Shown in pieces: positions 36,118 through 44,389 of a stretch of 64,000 nucleotides of DNA. Position 1 is the stretch's first letter. The number at the start of each line of letters is the position of its first letter. The position numbers and the translations under genes are program-made. The notes below the pieces were generated by a model. The model was not told the DNA's origin. It saw only the letters and a list, made by a program, of their open reading frames with translations, and ran no database searches. Source of the DNA: an uncultured Alphaproteobacteria bacterium (GTDB taxonomy: Bacteria; Pseudomonadota; Alphaproteobacteria; Rhodobacterales; Rhodobacteraceae); the NCBI GenBank assembly GCA_902573735.1, contig CACGLH010000004.1, positions 1 to 64,000 of the forward strand, read 5' to 3'.

Positions 36118-37008
36118 ATGAATAAAAAATATGTAGAGCTCATAAAAAAAATGCATTTGGGTAAGTGTATTATGATAGATGGAGCAACAGGAACTGAACT
36201 AGAAAGAAGAGGGGTTCCGCAAATCCCTAACGCATGGAATGGTGGTGGTGCTATAAGTCATCCAGATATTCTAAAAAAAATTCATAAAGAATATGTTGAA
36301 CTGGGTGCAAAAATTATAATAACAAATACTTTTGCCACTGGAAAACATACTCTAAAAGACGCCAATCAAATTCATAACTTTGAAAAACTCAATTCAGAAG
36401 GTGTTATTATTGCAAAAAAAGCATGTAAAGAAGTTAATAAGGACTCTTTAGTTGCTGGTGGTATATCTTATTGGACTTTTACCAAAAATAAACCACCGTT
36501 AAATATCTTAAGAGGGAATGTCAAAGATCAAGCTCTGATTTTTAAAAAAAATGGAGTCGATTTGCTTATACTTGAAATGATGGAAGATATAAAGAGAATG
36601 ATGGTAACTATTGAAGGAGCCAAAAATGTTAATCTACCTATATGGGTAGGCTTAAGTTGTAAAAAAGATAGCTTTGGTAAAGTAGTTTTGTTAAATGGTG
36701 ACCCTCTTGAAAAAGCATTAGATAATTTAAATAATAAAAATATTGACTTGATTAATATTATGCATACAGAAATCCCTTTGATAAATGCTTGCTTAGATAT
36801 TTTACAAAATAATTGGAAAGGTTTGATTGGTGTATATGCTCATTCAGGAGTCATGCAAAAAACAAATTGGACATTTGATGAAGTAATATCTCCAGAAAAT
36901 TACTCAAAATATGTTAAAGAATGGATTGAAAGGGGTATAAATTTAGTAGGTGGTTGTTGTGGTATAACAACAGAACATATAAAGTATATATCAGAAAACA
37001 ACTTTTAA
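36118..37008 (+). CDS. Homocysteine S-methyltransferase family protein
   Basis: A 296-residue methyltransferase of the zinc-dependent homocysteine-binding (pfam02574) family. It begins with IDGATGTELERRG, has WVGLSCK (first zinc cysteine, near 182) and ends with GGCCGITTEH, which supplies the other two cysteines. Members use betaine, dimethylsulfonium compounds or S-methylmethionine as methyl donor, or belong to methionine salvage. It is convergent with the GcvT-like demethylase, 9 bases apart, in a region with other methyl/C1 genes. Donor is not determined by the sequence. Confidence 0.8.
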   Translation: MNKKYVELIKKMHLGKCIMIDGATGTELERRGVPQIPNAWNGGGAISHPDILKKIHKEYVELGAKIIITNTFATGKHTLKDANQIHNFEKLNSEGVIIAKKACKEVNKDSLVAGGISYWTFTKNKPPLNILRGNVKDQALIFKKNGVDLLILEMMEDIKRMMVTIEGAKNVNLPIWVGLSCKKDSFGKVVLLNGDPLEKALDNLNNKNIDLINIMHTEIPLINACLDILQNNWKGLIGVYAHSGVMQKTNWTFDEVISPENYSKYVKEWIERGINLVGGCCGITTEHIKYISENNF

Positions 37009-37017
37009 AAAAATGTT

Positions 37018-38199
37018 TTAATTAATAGGTTCTCTGAATTTTAGACCTCGAGGTATTTTCTTTTCTTTGTCGTAAAATGGTAATTCTATAAGTTTTGCGA
37101 CATGTTTTATGCCATCAATTCCATATATTTCAATTTCTTCCCCAGATTTATGCTCTGAATTAATTAAACGCGCATAACCTATTCCACTTTTAAGATAGGG
37201 AGACCAAGCAGACGCAGTGATAAGGCCAATATTCACACCATTAACCGAAACCTCTCCTAAAACCATCGGTTCTGATTTATCACAAAGTACACCAAGAATT
37301 AACTTATCTTTAGGTGCTACTTCTAAAGCTGCTTTACCAATAAAGTGATCTTTATTTAAATCAACAAATTTACCAAGACCAACCTGATAAGGGTTCATTG
37401 TGTGATCAAAATCGGAGCCTGAGTTCATTATACCAGCTTCAATTCTTCTAATGTCCATTGAGTCAAGACCACTATGAATAAGTCCATATTGTTCCCCTAC
37501 TGACATCAAATGATTCCAGAGTAGGTTAGTATCAGTTTTTGGAGATACATAGTATTCCCAGCCAATTTCAGCAGTGAATCCAGTTCTAGAAATTACTACT
37601 TCCTGACCAGCAATTATTACCTTGGCATTATCAAAATAGTTGAACGAGTTAGGTTTAAAGTCATCACATGCTGCGTAAAGTATATCAAGTGATAAAGGTC
37701 CTTGAACCTGATTAACCCAAATATTGGGGTTGGAAATTTTAACATCAAGACCTTCGGATTTAGCTATTAACCAAGAGTAAATTTGTCCCTCAGCTTGAAC
37801 ATACCAGAAGAGTTCTTGCTCTAAACGCATTAATATTCCGTCAACGATCATACCTCCGTCAGGATAACAGGCAATACCATACAAACATCTCCCAACCCTT
37901 AGTTTTTTTATATCCTTAGTAAATATATTATCACATAGTTTTTCTGAATCTGCACCCTTGATTTCTAATGGTAATTCTCCAGTAGGATACATCGCTGCAT
38001 TTCTTTTTAAACTCCAATAGTCGTCGATCCGATTAGAATCCTCAAAAGAAATAGGCATTAGCCGACCATTATAAACAAGAAAAGTAGCTTTCCTGGCATA
38101 ATCAAATTGGATGAATGGAGAATTTATATACCCATAATTAAATCCAGGCTCATTATGGGAAGTGATTACATTTCGTTTGGTTTCTATTTTCTTTTTCAT
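37018..38199 (-). CDS. GcvT/DmdA-family folate-dependent demethylase
   Basis: A 393-residue protein of the aminomethyltransferase fold. It has VQGPLSLDI near 166, SRTGFTAEIGWEYYV near 207 (the substrate-site glutamate is kept), and IRRIEAGIMNSGSDFD near 260, with the C-terminal barrel after residue 300. Such proteins move a methyl or methylene group from glycine-, sarcosine-, betaine- or DMSP-type substrates onto tetrahydrofolate. It differs clearly from the other GcvT-fold protein at 48251. It is followed by a GFA-family gene after 11 bases, in one operon. Glycine cleavage itself is unlikely because gcvH and gcvP are absent. Confidence 0.72.
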   Translation of the reverse strand: MKKKIETKRNVITSHNEPGFNYGYINSPFIQFDYARKATFLVYNGRLMPISFEDSNRIDDYWSLKRNAAMYPTGELPLEIKGADSEKLCDNIFTKDIKKLRVGRCLYGIACYPDGGMIVDGILMRLEQELFWYVQAEGQIYSWLIAKSEGLDVKISNPNIWVNQVQGPLSLDILYAACDDFKPNSFNYFDNAKVIIAGQEVVISRTGFTAEIGWEYYVSPKTDTNLLWNHLMSVGEQYGLIHSGLDSMDIRRIEAGIMNSGSDFDHTMNPYQVGLGKFVDLNKDHFIGKAALEVAPKDKLILGVLCDKSEPMVLGEVSVNGVNIGLITASAWSPYLKSGIGYARLINSEHKSGEEIEIYGIDGIKHVAKLIELPFYDKEKKIPRGLKFREPIN

Positions 38200-38210
38200 A
38201 TTTGAAAGTT

Positions 38211-38618
38211 TTAGGATGGCATTCTAGGTGCTTTCTTAATTTTTTCGTCAATACTAGTGGATGGAACCCTACTATCCATAAAGACGTTTATTTCTGGTTT
38301 AATTAAATCTAATTGGATTACAGTACCTGCTCTAATTGACAAAATATTCTTTTTGGCACTATTTCTTCCAAACATTAATGACCCACAATTACTACAAAAC
38401 ATTTTCGTCATAGTACTTCCGCTATCAGATTTATGGGTATAAGAAGAAAGCTTACCATAAATTTTCACTTCTTCTTCTGGTACAAAAAGATTTGTACCAA
38501 AAACTGAACCCGTTGCACGCCGACAATCAACGCAGTGACAGTTAAATATAGCTTTTGGTTTAGCGTAACAATTGTAGTTAACCTTACCACACAAACAGTT
38601 TCCTGAAAATATGTACAT
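38211..38618 (-). CDS. GFA/CENP-V family zinc protein
   Basis: A 135-residue protein of the glutathione-dependent formaldehyde-activating (GFA) fold. The zinc ligands are visible: GNCLCGKV near 6-9, NCHCVDCRR near 29-34 and FCSNCGS near 85-88. The start is taken as the ATG at 38618, with GGGGGA placed 4 bases ahead; a TTG four codons earlier would put that ribosome site inside the gene. It lies upstream of the GcvT-like demethylase, where formaldehyde could be a by-product, but many family members have unknown substrates. Confidence 0.75.
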   Translation of the reverse strand: MYIFSGNCLCGKVNYNCYAKPKAIFNCHCVDCRRATGSVFGTNLFVPEEEVKIYGKLSSYTHKSDSGSTMTKMFCSNCGSLMFGRNSAKKNILSIRAGTVIQLDLIKPEINVFMDSRVPSTSIDEKIKKAPRMPS

Positions 38619-38866
38619 TTTATCCCCCAAAAAATATGCTAAAATCTTTTATCACTATATATCAATTAATTATTATAGATAGTACAAGAGAATGCTATTA
38701 AAATAAATTAAAACTATATTAACAAAAAAATTTTTGTAAAAAAATTCTATCTAAATTCAAAACATATAACTTTATAGGTTACATTAGTTATTTAAAAACA
38801 CGTTTTTTCCAAGGTTTAAGAAATATCTTTCTTATAATTTTTAATCGGCTATTATTCAAAATCAAT

Positions 38867-38897
38867 CCTGAAAACCTATCGATATTAGGTTTTCAGG
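38867..38897 (-). terminator. Hairpin terminator for the secreted 117-residue protein
   Basis: A perfect 12-bp stem (cctgaaaaccta / taggttttcagg) with a 7-base loop, located 22 bases after the stop of the leftward gene and followed on that strand by ATTGATTTTG. Confidence 0.7.
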
Positions 38898-38918
38898 CAA
38901 TTTTGTATAATGCAAACA

Positions 38919-39272
38919 TTACTGAGGACTTATCCACCAATCATCTGTTGGGTTTTCGTACATTTCTAGACCTTTCATCCAATGTTCTTGGAATGCGGGA
39001 ACTTGTTGCATTTTTCTAAAATCTGCCTGTACAGATGCTATATCTGCACCACTGCTTGTCCACCGTATTCTATTAGGATTTCCTGAGATAGGTAATGTAA
39101 CTGCTAGCTCTACTCCATTTTCAGCACATATTTTGACGAAACCAAGAGCATGTTCAACTGCTACTGGTAACGGTGTTCCGTCTCGTACTTCAGCAGTGCG
39201 TGACCAGTAAGCTTCTGCAGAAACAAAATTTGTTGAGGCTATTAAACACACTAGCGTTAATAATATTGATAT
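38919..39272 (-). CDS. Secreted small protein of unknown function, probable AUA start
   Basis: A 117-residue protein with an N-terminal signal peptide (SILLTLVCLIASTNFVSAEA, cut after AEA) and a soluble rest rich in Trp (WTSSGAD, EHWMKGLEMYENPTDDWW). No family is recognised. No ATG, GTG or TTG precedes the signal sequence. An AAGGAG at 39280-39285 stands 7 bases before an in-frame ATA at 39272, and the first GTG (39251) is 28 bases from it and would cut the signal peptide. The ATA is therefore taken as start; a mutated ATG or sequence error is the alternative. Confidence 0.6.
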   Translation of the reverse strand: MSILLTLVCLIASTNFVSAEAYWSRTAEVRDGTPLPVAVEHALGFVKICAENGVELAVTLPISGNPNRIRWTSSGADIASVQADFRKMQQVPAFQEHWMKGLEMYENPTDDWWISPQ

Positions 39273-39279
39273 TTTTTTT

Positions 39280-39285
39280 CTCCTT
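39280..39285 (-). promoter_or_regulatory. Ribosome binding site pointing to an AUA start
   Basis: AAGGAG on the minus strand, 7 bases before ATA at 39272 and 28 bases before the nearest GTG. The spacing fits only the ATA. Confidence 0.6.
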
Positions 39286-39392
39286 TTTAAAAAATGTTGA
39301 AATTAAATTTCATGAAATAAATTTTTTTTTAAAGTGCAATAAACAAATCAGATTACCTTCCGTCATGACTTATCAGAATCAAATATTAATAT

Positions 39393-41078
39393 TTAATAGT
39401 GTTTAGTTCTTTTTCTCTTATTTTTTTGTTTTTTTTTAAATTTATTGGAAAGATAAGTAGATTTTTTTTGAATTGATATATTTGGTTTATTTTTCAACAT
39501 AATTAAATTTAATTCAGGATATGATTTATTATTATTTTCAAGAGAACTCAGGAATTTATCCAATACTCTAAAGTTTATTTCTATATAAGAAATTTCATTT
39601 TCTATTTTAATAATTCCTATATCTTTTTTATTAATTTTACCAACTTCAGTTAATTTATATAATAAATGTTGTTTTTCTATTTTATGTCGGCTTCCTAATT
39701 TAAGTTTAAACCATACACTTTTTTGAAATTTTATGAGTTCATTTTTTTCTTTATTACTATCTTCAAAAGGTTCTAAATCATCAGGCGTATATTTATTTTC
39801 TTTAAATTTACGTATAAGAGCAGTTGCTAATTCTTTTTGATTATATTTCTCTAGTATTTTCTCAGCTAATATATTTTCTTCTTTTGAAGGTTTGTCTAAA
39901 TGCTTTAGATCCTGCATAATATTAAAATCATCTTGTTTTATAATATCTTCACGATTTGGAGGATTTCTCCACTCAGCTATGATTCCAGAATTATTAAGAA
40001 GTCTTTGTAATTGCTTATTTTTATCTTGTGGAACCATTAAAACACTAATTCCTTTATTCCCAGCTCTTCCAGTTCTTCCACTACGATGAACTAGAGATTC
40101 TTTTGTTTTTGGTAAGTCTGCATGAATAACTAAATCTAAATTTGGAAGGTCAATTCCTCTAGCAGCTACATCCGTAGCTACACATACTTTAGAATGACCC
40201 TTCTTTATTGAGCGAAGAGCATTTAACCTTTCTTTTTGACTTAATTCACCTGATATTGATACAACTGAAAATCCTCGGTTATTAAGTCGTGATGTTAAAT
40301 GATTTACATTTGCTCTTGTTCCACAAAATACCAAAGATTTTTTGCCTTCGTAATATCTTAAAGAATTCATTATTGCATATTCAATATTTCGGGAATTTAC
40401 TTTAATAGCATGATACTCAATATCAATATGCTGTTTATTTTTTTCAATAGTAGAAATTCTGAGAGCATTACTTTGAAATTTTGAAGCAAGCTTTTCTATT
40501 TGTTTTGAAAAAGTTGCTGAAAATAATAAAGTTCTTCTTTCTTTAGGAGTCTGGCTAAGAATATATTCTAGCTCTTCTCTAAATCCTAAGTTTAACATTT
40601 CATCAGCTTCATCTAAAACTACAACTTTTATCTTAGATAAATTAATCACTTCTCTTTCAAGGTAATCTTTTAAACGTCCTGGTGTTCCAAGGATAATATC
40701 TGGAAATTTTTTTAAGTTACGTTTTTCAGTTCTCATATCCATCCCACCTACACAGGACACAATACAAATACTGGTCTTTGAATAGAGCCAATCTAATTCA
40801 TTTTGAACTTGTAATGCTAATTCTCTTGTAGGAGCTATTATCAATACAGAGGGTAGTTTTTCAACTTTATTATTATTTAGAATATTTGACACAATAGATA
40901 AGCCAAATGCTACCGTTTTGCCAGAGCCAGTCTGAGCTGATACAAGTGCATCTCGTCCAGTTATATCTTTTTCCATTATAGCTTTTTGGATGGGAGTTAA
41001 TTCTGTATAACCACGTAATTCTAAGTTGCTATCTATTTGTTCTTTTATATTTACATATGGTTTCATTTCATAGTTCAC
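39393..41078 (-). CDS. DEAD-box ATP-dependent RNA helicase
   Basis: A 561-residue helicase of the DeaD/CsdA type. Motifs in order: Q-motif near 25, SAQTGSGKT (about 48), PTRELALQ, GTPGRL, DEADEM (near 155), SATFSK, then the second RecA domain with VFCGTRA, ATDVAARGID and HRSGRTGRAG. After residue 370 comes a lysine-rich region with a degenerate DbpA-like RNA-binding domain and a basic tail KKKQKNKRKR. It likely unwinds structured RNA in ribosome assembly or mRNA decay, with a cold-adaptation role in relatives. Monocistronic. Confidence 0.87.
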   Translation of the reverse strand: MNYEMKPYVNIKEQIDSNLELRGYTELTPIQKAIMEKDITGRDALVSAQTGSGKTVAFGLSIVSNILNNNKVEKLPSVLIIAPTRELALQVQNELDWLYSKTSICIVSCVGGMDMRTEKRNLKKFPDIILGTPGRLKDYLEREVINLSKIKVVVLDEADEMLNLGFREELEYILSQTPKERRTLLFSATFSKQIEKLASKFQSNALRISTIEKNKQHIDIEYHAIKVNSRNIEYAIMNSLRYYEGKKSLVFCGTRANVNHLTSRLNNRGFSVVSISGELSQKERLNALRSIKKGHSKVCVATDVAARGIDLPNLDLVIHADLPKTKESLVHRSGRTGRAGNKGISVLMVPQDKNKQLQRLLNNSGIIAEWRNPPNREDIIKQDDFNIMQDLKHLDKPSKEENILAEKILEKYNQKELATALIRKFKENKYTPDDLEPFEDSNKEKNELIKFQKSVWFKLKLGSRHKIEKQHLLYKLTEVGKINKKDIGIIKIENEISYIEINFRVLDKFLSSLENNNKSYPELNLIMLKNKPNISIQKKSTYLSNKFKKKQKNKRKRTKHY

Positions 41079-41171
41079 AATTATAATAAATTCATAAGAT
41101 TATTATGGGTTGTTTTATCTTTGATTTAGCACTTTCAAAGAAGTAAATAATGTGATTTTTGGTAAAATTTT

Positions 41172-42590
41172 TCAATTGAGGGGAGTATGATCATAATTTT
41201 TAGTAGTTAATATTTTTTTTCGTCCACCTAATTCTCTAATTTTTTTCTCTTGGTCTTTAAATGCTGTTTTATTTACCTCATCAGGATCTAAAATAGAATT
41301 TAAAATTTGATTTAGTTTCTGAACTACATCAGAAAATTTTTTATCTAAAGCAATATCGTTTAATTCGTGCGGATCCTCATTTAAATCAAACAACTGAGAT
41401 CTAAAACCTGGATATACAATTAATTTCCAATTCTTATGCCTCAACATGAACATTCCAGTTTGTGCACCATAGTCATGAAATTCAGAAATAATAGGTCTTG
41501 AATGGTCAGGCTTGTTAATTGAATTTAATAAAGAATCAGAATGCAAAGGAAAATTATTTGGTTTTTTTATTGAAACAAGATCAAGCACAGTAGGATAAAT
41601 GTCTATTAAAGACACTGGAGCTTTACAAATACCCGATGAAATATCTGGCCCAAACATAATAAGAGGTATTGCTGAAGCCTCCTCGAACATAACCATTTTA
41701 GTCCAAAAACCTCTGTCCCCAAGACATTCACCATGATCACTAGTAAACAAAATATTGGTTGTTTCATCCAGTGAAGTAATTTTAAGGGTTTCACTTATTT
41801 TTCCAACTAAATGATCTACAAAACTACATAGTCCGTAATATGAAGCTATAGCAATTTGTCTTGTTTTATCGGTGAATGCTTCATCATAATCACATGATTT
41901 TTTCAAGTTTTTTAAAACTGGATGCTCTAGTTCTGCTTCATCAGACAGCTGACGTGGTTTAGGAAGTTCATTGGGATTATATAATTCATAGAATTTTGAA
42001 GGACATGTAAGAGGATAATGTGGACGTAGGAAAGATACAAATAGACACCATCCACCATCAGGTTTTTTTACACCATTATTAGTCAACCATTCTTGAGTAA
42101 GTTTGCATACTTTTCTATCATAAGATGTATATGAGTCTTCTCCAGGACCTATATTTAATGCAAACTTACTAGCATCAAAAAGATCTGTACGTTCTCTCAG
42201 TAGTCCATGTATCCAACCTTTACCATCTTTGACATGTAGAGGTAAAATTTCTTTAGAAAAACCATTTGCTTTTTCACTATTTTTAAAATGCAATTTACCT
42301 ATTGAAATAATATCTCTGTTATTATCTCTTAGCTCATGATGCCAACTCCTAAATTGACCTGAATAGGGCATTGCGTTTGTCCAACATCGATTTTCATGTA
42401 CATATTGCCCTGTTGCAATAGATGCTCGAGCAGGTACACAGATGGGTGATGGTGTGTAAGCATTTGTAAAAAGCTGTCCAGAGTCGGCTAATTTATCAAT
42501 ATTTGGAGTTTTGGCAAAAGTATTTCCATAACAGCTTAAGGCATCTCTTCTGAGTTCATCAGTCATAATAATTATCAAATTATTTGGCAA
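41172..42590 (-). CDS. Sulfatase, type I (formylglycine-dependent)
   Basis: A 472-residue alkaline-phosphatase-fold sulfatase. The modification motif is CVPAR (in SPICVPARASIATG near residue 52), whose cysteine is oxidised to formylglycine. Metal-binding sites are IIIMTDELRRD at the start and FTSDHGECLGD near 290. It lacks a signal peptide, so it should act in the cytoplasm like choline-sulfatase, cleaving sulfate esters of small molecules or imported glycans. No formylglycine-generating enzyme lies in the window. Phosphonate monoester hydrolase is an alternative function for this branch. Confidence 0.8.
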   Translation of the reverse strand: MPNNLIIIMTDELRRDALSCYGNTFAKTPNIDKLADSGQLFTNAYTPSPICVPARASIATGQYVHENRCWTNAMPYSGQFRSWHHELRDNNRDIISIGKLHFKNSEKANGFSKEILPLHVKDGKGWIHGLLRERTDLFDASKFALNIGPGEDSYTSYDRKVCKLTQEWLTNNGVKKPDGGWCLFVSFLRPHYPLTCPSKFYELYNPNELPKPRQLSDEAELEHPVLKNLKKSCDYDEAFTDKTRQIAIASYYGLCSFVDHLVGKISETLKITSLDETTNILFTSDHGECLGDRGFWTKMVMFEEASAIPLIMFGPDISSGICKAPVSLIDIYPTVLDLVSIKKPNNFPLHSDSLLNSINKPDHSRPIISEFHDYGAQTGMFMLRHKNWKLIVYPGFRSQLFDLNEDPHELNDIALDKKFSDVVQKLNQILNSILDPDEVNKTAFKDQEKKIRELGGRKKILTTKNYDHTPLN

Positions 42591-42827
42591 TATTTCCTAC
42601 CATCATTATTGTTTCTCATTTTAAAAAAAAGCTCATTAATATATGAAACTATAGATTTGTTAAATTTTGGGGTCTAGATATAATTGCTTTATTAAGATTA
42701 TAACAAAATTTTTGATCTTTTATAAATTTTTTATATTTTATAAAAATTAAATGTACTTATCTTTAATTTAAATTTTAAACAATTAAATCAATAAAAATTC
42801 ATTCATCACAATTCTGGATTAATAATT

Positions 42828-43259
42828 ATGAATAAAAAAATTCAAAGTACAAATATGAGCAAACCTAAAAACAATAGCTCTAAAAGTGTTGAGAAAAATA
42901 AAACGGAAACAACTGAGAAAACTTCTAAAGTTGGATCCACCAAAAAGTCTGCTTCTCAATTATCAATTAGTCACTTTTCAAGTGTATCAACTCCAGAGTA
43001 TAGAGAAGGCTGGGAACGTATTTGGGGAGGAAAGAATTCAGATGATAGTACAAAAAAAAATATTCATTCCAATTCCTCTGTCATAGATAAAATTGTTCTT
43101 ACAGATCAAGATCTTTCAGAAAAGCTTAAACTAGAAATTTTGAAAGAGCTTGTCATTTATTCAACAGAACACGACCTGGATTTAACTAAAACTAAAAATT
43201 TGGATGTAAGTGCTATAAATTTTAGTTGTGTATTAAAATTTAAAAGTAAAATGAATTAG
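42828..43259 (+). CDS. Hypothetical protein with disordered N-terminus
   Basis: A 143-residue protein of unknown function. Residues 1-45 are a Ser/Thr/Lys/Asn-rich disordered stretch. A compact motif SVSTPEYREGWERIWGGK follows at about 52-69, and residues 85-143 are a helix then a short strand region (DLSEKLKLEILKELVIYSTEHD). The YREGWERIWG motif recurs in small uncharacterised proteins of alphaproteobacteria by recollection. Transcribed alone; convergent with the TPR gene. Confidence 0.6.
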   Translation: MNKKIQSTNMSKPKNNSSKSVEKNKTETTEKTSKVGSTKKSASQLSISHFSSVSTPEYREGWERIWGGKNSDDSTKKNIHSNSSVIDKIVLTDQDLSEKLKLEILKELVIYSTEHDLDLTKTKNLDVSAINFSCVLKFKSKMN

Positions 43260-43292
43260 TCTTAATCAAGAAAATTTTTTTACAAATTTAAA

Positions 43293-43859
43293 CTATGCTG
43301 AGCTTTCAAGTAAAATTTTACTTATTAATTTTATAAACATTTTACTTTCTTCATTCATAGGGTCAATGATATGTAGTTTTTTATAAAAATTCAAAGCTTT
43401 ATCATATTTTTTTTTCTTAATATATATTAGCCCAGATCCAGCAATTGCTCCAAAATGTCTAGGCTGAAGTTTCAGAACTTTATCTATATCGTTTAACGAA
43501 CCTTCTAAGTCATCAAGCATATATCTTATTGTAGCTCTCTTGTTCCAGCCCTCTGTATAGTCTGGATACATTTTAATTAAATCAGTAAAAGCTTTTTCAG
43601 CAGATAATAATCTTCCTGAATTAAATTCACCCAAGGCGTACTTTAAATTTTGTTGTGCATTCTTAGGAACAGCATAAATCCATTTATTCCAAATTTGTTC
43701 TCTTATTTTTTTTGCTACATCATTTGTTTCAGCAATTTGCAGTTTATTTAATAAATTTTCAACATTTAAATTTTTCTGCGAAAAAAGGACATTGGGATTA
43801 ATTAATAAAAAAGTTAATAAAAAGGAGTAATAAATGAATACTTTTACTTTACATACCAT
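43293..43859 (-). CDS. Periplasmic TPR protein
   Basis: A 188-residue exported protein. Residues 1-27 form a signal peptide (IYYSFLLTFLLINPNVLFSQ). Two or three tetratricopeptide repeats follow at about 65-165, seen as ALGEFNSGRLLSAEKAFTDLI, YTEGWNKRATIRYMLDDLE and LKLQPRHFGAIAGSGLIYI. TPRs bind other proteins; the partner is unknown. It is the last gene of a leftward group led by the cyclase gene. Confidence 0.7.
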   Translation of the reverse strand: MVCKVKVFIYYSFLLTFLLINPNVLFSQKNLNVENLLNKLQIAETNDVAKKIREQIWNKWIYAVPKNAQQNLKYALGEFNSGRLLSAEKAFTDLIKMYPDYTEGWNKRATIRYMLDDLEGSLNDIDKVLKLQPRHFGAIAGSGLIYIKKKKYDKALNFYKKLHIIDPMNEESKMFIKLISKILLESSA

Positions 43860-43888
43860 TTGAATAGTTCCTCATTTAAGTTGAAATT

Positions 43889-44188
43889 TTATAAAACGCC
43901 AGTTTTCCTTAATAGGTAAATCAAATTATATTTGTTGGATAAAATTTTATCAAAAATATTTTTATCTCCATTTGATTGTTCTAACATTTCGTGATGACAA
44001 TTAATACATATAGAAAGATTTTTATTATTTAATTTTAAATCTCTTACAATTAAAGGTTCATCAAAATCTGGGTGAGGATTTTTTTTTCGAGAACAAAAAT
44101 TGCAAAAAGCGCCTTTTCTATTATATTCAAAACTCTCATTGATCATTGTATTCTTTATTTTATTTATAGTTTGATCTTTGTGATCCAA
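43889..44188 (-). CDS. Small CxxC zinc-finger protein, HNH-like
   Basis: A 99-residue protein with two cysteine pairs, CNFCSRKK (about 29-32) and ICINCHHEM (about 61-64), separated by about 30 residues that include a PLIVRDLKLNN strand. The arrangement resembles the zinc core of HNH-type proteins, but the catalytic histidines are not evident. The first ATG overlaps the upstream gene by 29 bases; an ATG at 44146 would avoid the overlap and keep all cysteines. Function unknown. Confidence 0.55.
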   Translation of the reverse strand: MDHKDQTINKIKNTMINESFEYNRKGAFCNFCSRKKNPHPDFDEPLIVRDLKLNNKNLSICINCHHEMLEQSNGDKNIFDKILSNKYNLIYLLRKTGVL

Positions 44189-44375
44189 GATCGTGTACTC
44201 TTTTCCGCCAATTTTTATAACTTTTGGGTTTTAACTTTGTACGCATAATTTTTTTCACTTCTTTTTCTCTCAAGCCATATAATTTTCTAATAGTAGAAAA
44301 AGGAATATGATCACTTAATGCCATTTCAATAATTTCACTGTAATCTTTTTCTGAAAAGTTCAGTTTTTTTGACAT
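44160..44375 (-). CDS. DUF2805/TIGR03643-family small protein
   Basis: A 71-residue protein with the family pattern: an acidic helix EKDYSEIIEMALSDHIPF, a helix-turn-helix-like IRKLYGLREKEVKKIMRTKL, and a final WRKRVHDLGS. The family is small and uncharacterised; the middle resembles a DNA-binding helix-turn-helix. It follows the cyclase gene by 14 bases in the same operon. Confidence 0.75.
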   Translation of the reverse strand: MSKKLNFSEKDYSEIIEMALSDHIPFSTIRKLYGLREKEVKKIMRTKLKPKSYKNWRKRVHDLGSQRSNYK

Positions 44376-44389
44376 TAAGTTATACTTTA

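Noticed and set aside
37018-38199. Glycine cleavage T protein (gcvT)
   Set aside because: No gcvH or gcvP is adjacent, the length and neighbours differ, and a second unlike GcvT-fold gene exists; demethylase is more likely.
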